A DNA stretch of 64,000 nucleotides from Falsihalocynthiibacter halioticoli (GTDB lineage Bacteria; Pseudomonadota; Alphaproteobacteria; Rhodobacterales; Rhodobacteraceae): assembly GCF_025802015.1 (NCBI RefSeq), contig NZ_JAOYFC010000001.1, positions 372,001 to 436,000 of the forward strand, written 5' to 3'. Below are positions 17,481 to 26,433 of the stretch, piece by piece. Below the pieces are notes generated by a model. That model had not been told where the DNA came from. It made no database searches and saw nothing but the letters and a program-made list of their open reading frames with translations. The translations under genes were made by a program, and so were the position numbers. Position 1 is the stretch's first letter. Every line of letters starts with the position of its first letter.

Positions 17481-18929
17481 ATGACACGCGCTCGCAATGT
17501 AAAAATCGTGGCCACACTGGGGCCAGCATCCAACGACTACGATATGATCCGGGCGCTTTTCGAAGCTGGGGCCGATGTGTTCCGTTTGAACATGAGCCAC
17601 GGTGACCACAGTGAAATTCGTGTCCGTCATGAAATTATCCGCAAGATCGAAGCCGACCTTGATCGTCCGATCGCGATTCTGGCGGACCTTCAGGGGCCAA
17701 AACTGCGCTGCGGTGTGTTTGCCAATGACGAGGGCGAAGAGCTTGAGGTGGGTCAGAAGTTCCGCTTTGACCTTGATAAAGCCGAAGGTGACTCCACGCG
17801 CGTTTGCCTCCCGCACAAAGAGATTTTTGACGCGCTCGAAGTTGGTGCGACCCTTCTGGTGAATGATGGTAAGATTCGTGTTCGCGTTGAGGAATGCGGC
17901 GCGGACTTCGCAAACTGTGTTGTTGAAGTTGGCGGCACAATCAGCAACCGCAAAGGCGTGAACGTTCCTGATGTTGTTCTGCCTCTCGCCGCACTTTCGG
18001 AAAAAGACCGCCGCGACCTTGAGTTTGTATGCGAACTCGGTGTGGATTGGTTGGCGCTGTCGTTTGTACAGCGCCCAGAGGACGTTGCCGAAGCTCGCGA
18101 ATTGGCCAAAGGCCGCGCGGCTGTTCTCTCCAAAATTGAGAAGCCCGCAGCGGTGACTGCGTTTGACGATATTCTAGAGGTGTCCGACGGGATCATGGTT
18201 GCGCGCGGTGACCTTGGTGTTGAGCTTCCTGTTCAAAACGTGCCGCCGATTCAGAAACAGTTGATCCGCAAGTGTCGCCTTGCCGCGAAACCTGTGATCG
18301 TTGCGACGCAGATGCTCGAGAGCATGATCGATAGCCCCGTGCCTACACGCGCCGAGGTTTCAGATGTTGCGACAGCGATTTACGAAGGTGCGGACGCGAT
18401 CATGCTGTCTGCTGAATCTGCTGCTGGTAGCTTCCCGATCGAAGCGGTCACAACCATGAACAACGTTGCGATTGAGGTCGAGAGTGACTCGACTTATCGC
18501 GATGTGATCGAAGCCAGCCGCAATTCCAAAGGCGTAACTGTTGCCGACGGTATCGTCGCTGCGGCGCGGGAAATCGCGGAAACAACAGACATCAAGGCGA
18601 TCTGCTGCTTTACGCAATCTGGTACAACTGCGCTGCTCGTGGCGCGCGAGCGTCCGCGCGTTCCGATTATTGCGCTGTCTCCTGTGAAAGCAACGCTGCG
18701 CCGTCTTTGCCTGAGCTGGGGCACAAACTGTTATAATTCCGATGATGTTGAGCGCTTCAAGATGGCGGTTATTGGTGCGGCACGTGCAGCCTTGGATAGC
18801 GGTCACGCGACGAAGGACGACTTTATTGTTGTGACTGCCGGTGTGCCATTCAATGTACGCGGTACAACCAACATTCTGCGGGTTGCGCCTTGTGATGAAC
18901 GCTTGATTCTGAACATCGATCCTGAATAA
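17481..18929 (+). CDS. pyk: Pyruvate kinase
   Basis: A 482-residue glycolytic enzyme converting PEP and ADP to pyruvate and ATP. Marks are the N-terminal RNVKIVATLGPAS, FRLNMSHG, LADLQGPKLR, the active-site motif LSKIEKPAA (catalytic Lys, Glu), MVARGDLGVE and the MLESMIDSPVPTRAE helix, then a complete C-terminal allosteric domain. It is expressed divergently from the DUF1244 gene. A 74-codon membrane protein gene follows 33 bases later, then rpmI-rplT. Confidence 0.97.
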   Translation: MTRARNVKIVATLGPASNDYDMIRALFEAGADVFRLNMSHGDHSEIRVRHEIIRKIEADLDRPIAILADLQGPKLRCGVFANDEGEELEVGQKFRFDLDKAEGDSTRVCLPHKEIFDALEVGATLLVNDGKIRVRVEECGADFANCVVEVGGTISNRKGVNVPDVVLPLAALSEKDRRDLEFVCELGVDWLALSFVQRPEDVAEARELAKGRAAVLSKIEKPAAVTAFDDILEVSDGIMVARGDLGVELPVQNVPPIQKQLIRKCRLAAKPVIVATQMLESMIDSPVPTRAEVSDVATAIYEGADAIMLSAESAAGSFPIEAVTTMNNVAIEVESDSTYRDVIEASRNSKGVTVADGIVAAAREIAETTDIKAICCFTQSGTTALLVARERPRVPIIALSPVKATLRRLCLSWGTNCYNSDDVERFKMAVIGAARAALDSGHATKDDFIVVTAGVPFNVRGTTNILRVAPCDERLILNIDPE

Positions 18930-18961
18930 TTGGTGTCGTAACTCATCCCAAAGGGGGACGT

Positions 18962-19186
18962 GTGGACGCTGATTTGTTCTTTGTAATTGGTTTAGGGGTA
19001 GGTGTTCTGACTGTTCCGCCGATCCTTGGTGCGATGTTTGATGGCCGGTCGCCGCGCACAGCGGCGATCATGGTGCTGATTTCCGGCGGAATGATTGCCT
19101 TGGCCTCAAGCCAGAAGCCAGGTGGATATACGATCAACGAAATCCCTGAAGTGGTTTCGCGCGTGGCGAATAAATACATAGGATAA
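18962..19186 (+). CDS. Small hypothetical membrane protein
   Basis: A 74-residue protein with a GTG start and GGGGGA just upstream. Two hydrophobic segments (about residues 5-24 and 33-50) are separated by FDGRSPRT, followed by a short soluble tail ending NEIPEVVSRVANKYIG. I recognise no named family. It sits 33 bases after pyk on the same strand, so it is probably cotranscribed with it, and 117 bases before rpmI. The topology suggests a two-helix inner-membrane protein; function unknown. Confidence 0.72.
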   Translation: MDADLFFVIGLGVGVLTVPPILGAMFDGRSPRTAAIMVLISGGMIALASSQKPGGYTINEIPEVVSRVANKYIG

Positions 19187-19303
19187 GGCTTTTTGCTCTT
19201 GTCACTATGGGGTTTCCAGCCTATACGACGCGCTCTAATTGCACGACCGGCCCTGAGTGGCATGCCGAGTCGCGCTTAAACCGAACCCAGATAGGAGACG
19301 GAA

Positions 19304-19504
19304 ATGCCCAAGATGAAGACAAAATCGAGCTGCAAAAAGCGGTTCAAAGTGACGGCTTCCGGCCGTGTTGTTGCGGGTCAGGCTGGCAAACGCCACGGCA
19401 TGATCAAACGCACCAACAAATTCCTGCGCAACGCGCGCGGCACAACCACGCTCACCGCACCTGATGAGAAAATCATCAAGTCGATGATGCCCTATTCACG
19501 CTAA
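19304..19504 (+). CDS. rpmI: 50S ribosomal protein L35
   Basis: A 66-residue, very basic protein beginning MPKMKTKSSCKKRFKVT, the L35 N terminus, with the family GKRHGMIKRT and KSMMPYSR motifs. It is part of the large ribosomal subunit. TAGGAGA precedes the ATG. rplT follows after 12 bases, the usual pairing, but infC is not next to it here. Confidence 0.96.
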   Translation: MPKMKTKSSCKKRFKVTASGRVVAGQAGKRHGMIKRTNKFLRNARGTTTLTAPDEKIIKSMMPYSR

Positions 19505-19516
19505 GGAGAGGTTGAT

Positions 19517-19882
19517 ATGTCCCGCGTTACTTCCGGTAAAGTCACTCACGCCCGTCACAAAAAAGTCGTCAAGGCCGCCAAAGGTTACTATGGCCGCCGC
19601 AAGAACCTGTTCCGTACTGCGGCGCAGGCTGTTGACAAGGCGAACCAATACGCCACACGCGACCGCAAGGCCCGCAAGCGCAATTTCCGTGCGCTCTGGA
19701 TCCAGCGGATCAACGCTGCTGTGCGCGCACATGACGAATCCCTGACATACTCCCGCTTCATCAACGGCCTTTCGCTGGCTGGTATCGAAGTGGACCGTAA
19801 AGTGCTTGCTGATCTGGCCGTTCACGAGCCAGAAGCCTTTACAGCGATCGTAGAAAAAGCTCAGGCCGCACTCGCAGCCTAA
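19517..19882 (+). CDS. rplT: 50S ribosomal protein L20
   Basis: A 121-residue protein required for early large-subunit assembly. It has MSRVTSGKVTHARHKKVVKAAKG-type basic N terminus, then YYGRRKNLFR and RDRKARKRNFRALWIQRIN. A strong AAGGAG lies before the ATG. It ends shortly before a terminator hairpin that separates it from pheS. In other bacteria L20 represses its own operon by binding leader RNA; I see no obvious mimic here. Confidence 0.96.
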   Translation: MSRVTSGKVTHARHKKVVKAAKGYYGRRKNLFRTAAQAVDKANQYATRDRKARKRNFRALWIQRINAAVRAHDESLTYSRFINGLSLAGIEVDRKVLADLAVHEPEAFTAIVEKAQAALAA

Positions 19883-19921
19883 GCGACTCGCTCGCGATAC
19901 TCTAACAGAGTAGAAATTTTT

Positions 19922-19955
19922 GAAGCCGCGGGCCCCCGTAAGGGTCCGCGGCTTC
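19922..19955 (+). terminator. Terminator hairpin after rplT
   Basis: A 10-bp stem (GAAGCCGCGG with CCGCGGCTTC) enclosing a 14-base region that itself can pair CCC with GGG. It is followed by TTGTGTTT. It lies between rplT and pheS; I see no leader peptide or anti-terminator alternative. Confidence 0.75.
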
Positions 19956-20011
19956 TTGTGTTTAACCTCTGATGTGATAGCACAGCGGGGATTGAAAATA
20001 AGGGGCCGCGC

Positions 20012-21085
20012 ATGGACGATCTAAGGCAGAAATATCTTGAGGCAGTTGCCTCTGTCACCGACGAGGCCGCACTTGAGGATGTGCGCCTTGCTGCTGTCGG
20101 TAAAAAGGGTGAAATCGCGCTGAAGATGCGGGAGTTGGGCAAGATGACGCCCGAAGAACGGCAAGTGGCCGGACCTGCGCTCAATGCGCTGAAAGACGAG
20201 ATCAACTCGGCCCTCGCCGCCAAGAAAGAGGCGCTTGCGGATGCGGCCCTTGATGCGCGCCTAAGCGAAGAATGGCTTGACGTGACGCTGCCGGCGCGCG
20301 GTCGTCCGCAAGGTACGATCCATCCGGTGAGCCAAGTGACCGAAGAGGTCGTTGCGATCTTTGCCGACATGGGCTTTGCCGTGGCCGAAGGCCCCCAGAT
20401 CGAGAATGATTTCTACAATTTCGACGCGCTGAACATCCCGCCGCACCACCCCGCGCGGCAAGAGTTTGACACGTTCTATATGCACCGCGACGAGGGCGAC
20501 AATCGCCCGCCGCATGTCCTGCGTACGCATACCAGCCCTGTGCAAATCCGCGCGATGGAGAAAACCGGCGCGCCGATCCGCGTTATTGCTCCGGGTCGCG
20601 TGTACCGCAGCGATTACGACCAGACCCACACCCCCATGTTCCACCAGATCGAAGGCCTTGCCATCGGCAAGGATATCTCGATGGCGAACCTGAAGTGGGT
20701 GCTTGAGGAATTCTTCTCGGCGTTCTTTGAGATCGACGGAATCAAAACTCGTTTCCGCGCGAGCCACTTCCCCTTCACAGAGCCATCCGCCGAAGTTGAT
20801 ATCCAGTGCAGCTGGGTCGATGGGCAGTTGCGCATTGGCGAAGGTGACGGCTGGATGGAAGTGCTTGGCTCCGGCATGGTTCACCCCAAGGTTCTTGAAG
20901 CTGCGGGCGTTGATCCGGAAGCGTGGCAGGGCTTTGCCTTTGGTATGGGGATCGACCGGATTGCGATGTTGAAATACGGCATCCCTGATCTTCGGGCCTT
21001 CTTTGAGAGCGACCTGCGCTGGCTTCGCCATTACGGGTTCTCGGCTCTTGATATGCCAACACTGGCAGGGGGGCTTTCCCGATGA
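20012..21085 (+). CDS. pheS: Phenylalanine--tRNA ligase alpha subunit
   Basis: A 357-residue catalytic subunit of the class II synthetase. It has an N-terminal coiled-coil tRNA-binding domain (residues 1-95), motif 1 (HPVSQVTEEVVAIFADMGF), motif 2 (RVIAPGRVYRSDYDQTHTPMFHQIEG), and motif 3 near the end (GFAFGMGIDRIAML). It works as an alpha2-beta2 enzyme with PheT, encoded 49 bases downstream. AGGGG precedes the ATG by a suitable distance. Confidence 0.97.
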   Translation: MDDLRQKYLEAVASVTDEAALEDVRLAAVGKKGEIALKMRELGKMTPEERQVAGPALNALKDEINSALAAKKEALADAALDARLSEEWLDVTLPARGRPQGTIHPVSQVTEEVVAIFADMGFAVAEGPQIENDFYNFDALNIPPHHPARQEFDTFYMHRDEGDNRPPHVLRTHTSPVQIRAMEKTGAPIRVIAPGRVYRSDYDQTHTPMFHQIEGLAIGKDISMANLKWVLEEFFSAFFEIDGIKTRFRASHFPFTEPSAEVDIQCSWVDGQLRIGEGDGWMEVLGSGMVHPKVLEAAGVDPEAWQGFAFGMGIDRIAMLKYGIPDLRAFFESDLRWLRHYGFSALDMPTLAGGLSR

Positions 21086-21134
21086 CATCTGCACAAACAC
21101 CAATTTGCTTCGCATCTAACGGGAGCGCACGCGC

Positions 21135-23546
21135 ATGAAGTTCACACTATCTTGGTTGAAAACCCATCTGGACACTGACGCCTCATTGGATGACATCCTC
21201 TATGCGCTGACCGATCTTGGCCTTGAGGTCGAGGAGGTTCATAACCCTGCTGAGCGGCTCGGCGATTTCACGATTGCCAAGGTTCTGAGTGCGGAGAAAC
21301 ATCCCGAGGCTGACCGCCTCAAGGTTTGTAATGTTCTGACCGATGAAGGCGAAAAGCAGATCGTCTGCGGCGCACCAAACGCACGCGAAGGCATCACCGT
21401 CGTTCTGGCAAAGCCGGGCATGTATATCCCCGGACTCGATATCACCATTTCTGTTGGCAAAATCCGTGGCGTTGAAAGCCATGGTATGATGGCCAGTGAG
21501 CGCGAAATGGAGCTTTCTGACGAGCATGATGGCATCATCGAGCTTCCAAGCGGTGAGGTTGGCGACCGTTTCGTTGATTATCTGGCCGAGCATGATCCCG
21601 CCAAAGTCGATGCGATGATCGAAATCGCGATCACACCAAACCGCCCCGACGCGCTTGGTGTTCGTGGTATCGCCCGCGATCTTGCCGCGCGTGGATTGGG
21701 TAAGCTGAAGCCCGCGCCCGAAGCTAAGGTTGAAGGCACGTTCAAAAGCCCGATTTCCGTAACAATCGATGAAGACACCCGCACTGACGGCTGTGAAGTC
21801 TTTATGGGACGGTTGATCAAAGGCGTGAAGAACGGTCCAAGCCCCCAGTGGCTTCAGGATTGGCTGACTGCGATTGGCCTTCGCCCGATTTCCGCACTGG
21901 TCGATATCACCAACTTCTTCACATATGATCAGAACCGCCCGCTCCACGTTTTTGACGCCGATAAGGTGAAGGGCAACCTTCGTGTACATCGCACAAAGGG
22001 CGGCGAGACTCTCATGGCGCTGGACGAGAAGGAATATACCTTCGACGCCGGAATGGTTGTGATCTCTGATGATGAAGGTGTCGAAAGTATCGGCGGTATC
22101 ATGGGTGGTCTTGAAACAGGCTGCACAGAGGAAACCGTAAATGTCTTCCTTGAGGCCGCGGTTTGGGATGTTGTGCAGATTGCCAAAACCGGACGTGCGC
22201 TCAAGATCAATTCCGACGCGCGCTACCGCAACGAGCGCGGCATTGATCCCGCATTCAATCCAGTCGCTATCGAACTGGCAACTCAGATGATCCTTGATCT
22301 CTGTGGCGGCGAGCCAAGCGAGGTTGTCGTCGCGGGCGAAGTGCCGGACACAAACCGCGCCTATAAGCTTGATACTGACCGTGTTCAAAGCCTCGTGGGA
22401 ATGGACATTCCAGCTGATACACAGCGTGAGACGTTGACAGCGCTTGGCTTCGAGCTTGATGGTGACATGGCGAGCGTTCCAAGCTGGCGGCCCGATGTTC
22501 AGGGGTCTGCTGACCTTGTGGAAGAGGTGGCGCGGGTTGCTTCGCTTACGAAGCTTGAAGGCCGTCCAATGGCGCGTGCGAGTGTTGGTGTTCCCGGTCC
22601 AATCCTGACGCCAATGCAGAAGCGCGAAAGCATCGCGCGGCGTACCGTAGCTGCACTTGGCTACAACGAATGCGTCACCTACAGCTTTATCGACAAAGAT
22701 ACCGCAGAGCTTTTTGCGGGCGGGTCGGACGCAACGATGTTGGCCAACCCGATTTCGTCGGAAATGAGCCATATGCGCCCCGATCTGCTGGCAGGGTTGC
22801 TTCAGGCTGCTGCGCGGAACCAAGCGCGTGGCGTTGCTGATCTTGCGCTCTTCGAAGTTGGCCCTGCTTTCCATGGCGGCGAGCCGGAAGAGCAGCATAT
22901 TCAGGTCGCGGGCCTTCTTGTGGGCGCGACTGGCCCAAAGGATGTTCATGGTGAGCGTCGTACAGTTGATCTGTTCGATGCAAAGGCCGATGCCGAGGCT
23001 GTTCTGGCGGCTATCGGAGCGCCTGCCAAGGCTCAAATCCTACGCGGCAAGAACGCGTGGTGGCATCCTGGCCGCAACGGTAATATCTGTCTTGGACCCA
23101 AGAAAATCCTCGCGAGTTTTGGTGAAGTTCATCCGAAAACGCTGGAGAAAATGGGCGTCAAAGGCGCGGCTGTTGCCTTTACTGTCTACCTTGAGGAAGC
23201 ACCGTTTAAGCGCAAATCCAAGGCCACACGTGCCGCTCTAGGTGCAAGTGATCTTCAAGCAGTTGAGCGCGATTTCGCCTTTGTGGTTGATACAGGTGTT
23301 GAGGCCGCAAGCGTGGTAAATGCGGCCGCTGGTGTGGATAAGAACCTCATCACAAACGTGCACCTCTTTGATCAGTTCACCGGAGAGACTGCGGAGCGTC
23401 AGATGGGCGAGGGCAAGAAATCCCTTGCGATCACCGTACGTCTTCAGCCGAAGGACAAAACGCTCAAAGAGAAAGACATCGAAGAGGTCTCTGCCAAGAT
23501 TATCGCCAAGGTCGAGAAGGCTACGGGCGGCACACTTCGCGGCTAA
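21135..23546 (+). CDS. pheT: Phenylalanine--tRNA ligase beta subunit
   Basis: An 803-residue PheT of standard domain order: EMAP-II-like tRNA-binding domain at about residues 40-150, B3/B4 editing domain at about 210-380, B5 at about 400-475, the catalytic-like core, and a C-terminal ferredoxin-fold anticodon-binding domain (about 710-803). The editing domain hydrolyses mischarged Tyr-tRNA(Phe). It forms the heterotetramer with PheS. A long open frame on the opposite strand across most of the gene is a coding shadow. Confidence 0.97.
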   Translation: MKFTLSWLKTHLDTDASLDDILYALTDLGLEVEEVHNPAERLGDFTIAKVLSAEKHPEADRLKVCNVLTDEGEKQIVCGAPNAREGITVVLAKPGMYIPGLDITISVGKIRGVESHGMMASEREMELSDEHDGIIELPSGEVGDRFVDYLAEHDPAKVDAMIEIAITPNRPDALGVRGIARDLAARGLGKLKPAPEAKVEGTFKSPISVTIDEDTRTDGCEVFMGRLIKGVKNGPSPQWLQDWLTAIGLRPISALVDITNFFTYDQNRPLHVFDADKVKGNLRVHRTKGGETLMALDEKEYTFDAGMVVISDDEGVESIGGIMGGLETGCTEETVNVFLEAAVWDVVQIAKTGRALKINSDARYRNERGIDPAFNPVAIELATQMILDLCGGEPSEVVVAGEVPDTNRAYKLDTDRVQSLVGMDIPADTQRETLTALGFELDGDMASVPSWRPDVQGSADLVEEVARVASLTKLEGRPMARASVGVPGPILTPMQKRESIARRTVAALGYNECVTYSFIDKDTAELFAGGSDATMLANPISSEMSHMRPDLLAGLLQAAARNQARGVADLALFEVGPAFHGGEPEEQHIQVAGLLVGATGPKDVHGERRTVDLFDAKADAEAVLAAIGAPAKAQILRGKNAWWHPGRNGNICLGPKKILASFGEVHPKTLEKMGVKGAAVAFTVYLEEAPFKRKSKATRAALGASDLQAVERDFAFVVDTGVEAASVVNAAAGVDKNLITNVHLFDQFTGETAERQMGEGKKSLAITVRLQPKDKTLKEKDIEEVSAKIIAKVEKATGGTLRG

Positions 23547-23554
23547 ACTAACTT

Positions 23555-23585
23555 CGGAATGCGCGGCACGGCGTTGCGCATTCCG
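23555..23585 (+). other. Intergenic hairpin after pheT
   Basis: CGGAATGCGC pairs perfectly with GCGCATTCCG around an 11-base loop, between pheT and ytoQ. There is no U-run, so it may be an RNA-stability or weak termination element. Confidence 0.4.
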
Positions 23586-23605
23586 CCAATGAGGGGGAAA
23601 TCCAA

Positions 23606-24055
23606 ATGATGCTAAACGTTTACCTATCCGGCGAGATTCACACTGATTGGCGCGATGAGATTATTGCAGGCGCCGAAGGGCTTGGCGTGACATTCAGTGC
23701 GCCTGTTACGGATCATGACGCCAGCGATGATTGTGGCGTTGCGATTATGGGCGAAGAGCCCAACAAATTCTGGCATGACAACAAGGGCGCAAAGCTCAAT
23801 GCCATCCGCACCCGCACAGCGATCGAAGCGGCAGACATTGTTGTTGTGCGCTTTGGCGAGAAATACCGCCAGTGGAACGCGGCCTTCGATGCGGGATATG
23901 CCGCAGCATTGGGGAAATCGCTGGTCGTGATGCATGGCCCAGACCACCAGCACGCCTTGAAAGAAGTGGATGCAGCCGCCCTCGCAGTAACAGAAACGCC
24001 AGAGCAGGTTGTACAGATCTTGCGGTACGTGCTTTCTGGTGAATTGCCGAAGTAA
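23606..24055 (+). CDS. ytoQ: YtoQ family protein
   Basis: A 149-residue protein of the YtoQ family, related to the nucleoside 2-deoxyribosyltransferase fold. It begins with LNVYLSGEIHTDWRD, with EEPNKFWHDNKGAKLNAIRTRT in the middle and FGEKYRQWNAAFDAGYAAALGK, where a catalytic-type Asp/Glu pocket would be expected. The biochemical role of YtoQ is not established. ATG codons at 23606 and 23609 are both possible, behind GGGGGAAA. Convergent with a membrane protein gene. Confidence 0.85.
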   Translation: MMLNVYLSGEIHTDWRDEIIAGAEGLGVTFSAPVTDHDASDDCGVAIMGEEPNKFWHDNKGAKLNAIRTRTAIEAADIVVVRFGEKYRQWNAAFDAGYAAALGKSLVVMHGPDHQHALKEVDAAALAVTETPEQVVQILRYVLSGELPK

Positions 24056-24058
24056 GTT

Positions 24059-24081
24059 AAGTGGGCAGTTTGCCCGCTTTT
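24059..24081 (+). terminator. Terminator after ytoQ
   Basis: AAGTGGGCA pairs with TGCCCGCTT (one G-T wobble) around a 3-base loop, followed by TTTTC. Confidence 0.65.
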
Positions 24082-24152
24082 CGACACACCAAAGCTTCAG
24101 GCGACACAAGAAATATCGGACATCGAGAAAAGCGGCCGAGTAGCGGTAAAGG

Positions 24153-25352
24153 CTATTCGGCAGGCACACCAAATATGACGATCATGGCGCAAAGAATTGA
24201 CAATGCCATGAACGCCAAAGCTTTGTGTTTTTCCTCTTTTTGTTTCCGCGCATGCTCCCACGCGACCATGCATTGCAATGCGTAGAACAGAGCAAAAGCA
24301 CGGCTCGCGAGCGCGATGACGGCATTCACGTCCAGCGATACGAGAATTGCAATGCCAACGCCTGAGATCAGCACATAACCATGCCGTGGATCGACTTTAC
24401 CTCCGGAAATCTGCTCGATTAAGCCGGCGTCACCAAGGCTGTCGGCAACAGACGCGCTGAATTGGCTGGCCACTGCTGCAGCTGTGAGACTGAGGGGAAG
24501 TACCACAGCCACCGCGCCAGAGACTGTGATAATTGCAGCCACTCCGCTTCCTTTTGCAAGTTCCGACATCAGCGGCGAGAGCAGTATGAAAAAGGCGATA
24601 TAGATTATCCCAGACATAATTTGCGCGATGCGCATGGCCTTTTGCCGAGTCTCGGAATCAAATTCATCTCCCATAAAGCGGGTGGTTTCAAAACCCTGTA
24701 CGACGATCAACAAGCCAAGCAAGACCGGCAGTGAGCTCGCCTCTAATCGGCCAGGTGGAGGCCGGACCGACTGTCCATCGCCAATCAAAAGAACGGCATA
24801 TACGGCGAGCGCAACCAGCAAGCCGGCAATGACCGACAAATTCAGCGCCGTGGCATAACGCTCGATCGAGCTCACCTTTTCAGCGCCGCCCGTCCAGCCA
24901 AGAAAACCGATCAACGCCACCAAGCCGATAGCTATTCCGTTTGCCACAAGTTCGTTCTGCACGTTCATCGATTGCAGAATGAAATGGCCGAGCAATGAAA
25001 GGTAATAGGCAACTGATATGAAATAAGCGAATGCCAGCACGATGTGGCTTAGGCTCTCGATGGATTGGAGCGCCTTATCCTTGGCGCTTCCAAGTGCAGG
25101 TTCGACATTGCGAATGTTGTAGCGGATTGTCCACCCAACGAGCATGGCAACCGCGATCAGAAGCGCCATTGCGGGTGCTGCATAGCCGCCAAATTCCCGC
25201 GCAAGCAGCGGCGCAGATACCAAAAAACCGCTGCCGATGATCGAGGCAAGAGGGGTTACTGTTGCGCGCCAGAGAGCTGATTTGGTGAAAGGCGCAAATA
25301 GCAGTAAAGCAATACTTATTGCGACGGTAGCACCGAAAATGATGGACGTCAT
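24153..25352 (-). CDS. Putative APC-superfamily-like multi-pass membrane protein
   Basis: A 399-residue protein with roughly eleven hydrophobic helices. The N-terminal half has an unwound-helix-like IIGSGFLVSAPLLA segment resembling the substrate-binding GSG of APC-fold amino-acid transporters, and a central GFETTRFMGDEF matches the APC helix-6 region with a conserved Glu. The usual C-terminal loops of AAT and LAT subfamilies are not evident. It is likely an amino acid or amine permease, but I cannot name the substrate. The Shine-Dalgarno is weak (AGGGAA), and the gene stands alone between convergent ytoQ and the GST gene. Confidence 0.7.
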   Translation of the reverse strand: MTSIIFGATVAISIALLLFAPFTKSALWRATVTPLASIIGSGFLVSAPLLAREFGGYAAPAMALLIAVAMLVGWTIRYNIRNVEPALGSAKDKALQSIESLSHIVLAFAYFISVAYYLSLLGHFILQSMNVQNELVANGIAIGLVALIGFLGWTGGAEKVSSIERYATALNLSVIAGLLVALAVYAVLLIGDGQSVRPPPGRLEASSLPVLLGLLIVVQGFETTRFMGDEFDSETRQKAMRIAQIMSGIIYIAFFILLSPLMSELAKGSGVAAIITVSGAVAVVLPLSLTAAAVASQFSASVADSLGDAGLIEQISGGKVDPRHGYVLISGVGIAILVSLDVNAVIALASRAFALFYALQCMVAWEHARKQKEEKHKALAFMALSILCAMIVIFGVPAE

Positions 25353-25515
25353 GCTGTTCCGTTCCCTGAAGAAATTCCCACTAGTATGCTTGATTTTCAG
25401 GATGCTACAAATGCTAACGTGTTACAGGCGTCGATTGTTTGAATGAAATTGCTATTTCGTTGGTTTGGGTGGCCGACATTGAGCAGCCGGCGCGATGTGC
25501 AATAGGTCGTGAACC

Positions 25516-25545
25516 AAAAAGGGGCAGGCCGTCGCCCACCCCCTT
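25516..25545 (-). terminator. Terminator after the glutathione transferase gene
   Basis: On the minus strand an imperfect G/C stem (AAGGGGG side with CCCCTT) is followed by a five-base T-run, a few bases past the stop of the GST gene. Confidence 0.55.
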
Positions 25546-25550
25546 CGAAT

Positions 25551-26279
25551 TTAACTCGCAGGTTGCTTCAGACCTGCTTGAACGGCTGGACGCGCGAGGA
25601 AGCGTTCAAGATATGCAGTGACATTCGGGAAATCGTCGATACCTATCAGGTCTCCCGCTTCGTAGAAATCGACAACAGTGCGCACCCATGGTGCAACGGC
25701 GATATCCGCGATGGAGTAGGTGCCGGTGATCCATTCTTTGCCTTCAAGCTGCGTGTTCAGCACGCCAAAGAGCCGTTTCGTTTCATCCACGTAGCGGTCA
25801 CGGGGGCGTTTGTCTTCAAACTCTTTGCCCGCGAATTTATGGAAGAAACCGAGCTGTCCAAGCATCGGGCCAAAACCGCCAACCTGCCAGAAGAGCCATT
25901 GCAGCGTTTCATAGCGTGCGGCGCCTTCGCGGGGCAGGAGCTTACCTTCGGTATCGGCCTTGTCGGCCAGATAGGTCAGGATCGCTCCGGTTTCGAACAG
26001 TCCAACTGGCGCGCCGTCCGGACCCGCGGGGTCGATTATCGCGGGGATTTTGTTGTTTGGATTGAGCGATAGGAACTCGGGCGAAAACTGGTCATTAGTC
26101 GCAAAGCTGACCTGATGCGCGTCATAGGGCAATCCAAGTTCTTCGAGGAGGATTGAAACCTTTACGCCGTTTGGCGTTGGAAGGGAGTAAAGCTGAATAT
26201 GCTCAGGATTCTTCGGGGCCCATTTATTGGTAATCGGAAATTCGTCTAGTGAAGATTTGATTGGTGTTTGAATTGTCAT
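25551..26279 (-). CDS. yghU: Glutathione S-transferase, YghU/Ure2-like
   Basis: A 242-residue cytoplasmic protein with an N-terminal thioredoxin-like domain (IQLYSLPTPNGVKVSILLEELGLPYD, then NPNNKIPAIID with the cis-Pro, and LFETGAILTYLAD) and an all-helical C-terminal domain. The TPNG motif and the long N-terminal extension are typical of the YghU group, which bind two glutathiones and act as disulfide-bond reductases rather than classical conjugating enzymes. AGGAG sits upstream of ATG 26279; an earlier in-frame ATG is poor. Divergent from mscL over a palindrome-rich gap. Confidence 0.9.
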   Translation of the reverse strand: MTIQTPIKSSLDEFPITNKWAPKNPEHIQLYSLPTPNGVKVSILLEELGLPYDAHQVSFATNDQFSPEFLSLNPNNKIPAIIDPAGPDGAPVGLFETGAILTYLADKADTEGKLLPREGAARYETLQWLFWQVGGFGPMLGQLGFFHKFAGKEFEDKRPRDRYVDETKRLFGVLNTQLEGKEWITGTYSIADIAVAPWVRTVVDFYEAGDLIGIDDFPNVTAYLERFLARPAVQAGLKQPAS

Positions 26280-26367
26280 TTGTCTGCTCCTTTGTCGGAC
26301 CATGGACATATGCACCACACGCGCGTTTAAAAGGGGCTTCCCCTATGCGTTTTTCTGCTATCCAATA

Positions 26368-26394
26368 TGCGTATACGCACAGAGATTTGTGCGT
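26368..26394. promoter_or_regulatory. Nested palindromes in the GST / mscL intergenic region
   Basis: TGCGTATACGCA (26368-26379) is a perfect 12-bp palindrome. It overlaps a second inverted repeat, ACGCACA-6 bases-TGTGCGT (26375-26394). The position between two divergent starts fits an operator; the regulator is unknown. Confidence 0.45.
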
Positions 26395-26433
26395 GGTGGT
26401 ATTTTGACAAAGTTACAAAAGAGGGACGCGCAA

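Noticed and set aside
19883..20011. An attenuator or T-box ahead of pheS
   Set aside because: The hairpin is best explained as the rplT terminator; I find no leader peptide with Phe codons and no alternative anti-terminator stem.
21183..23036. A 617-codon open frame on the minus strand opposite pheT
   Set aside because: It is antisense to a full-length, well-conserved PheT, with no family-like sequence and a Cys/His/Arg-rich composition typical of a reading-frame shadow.
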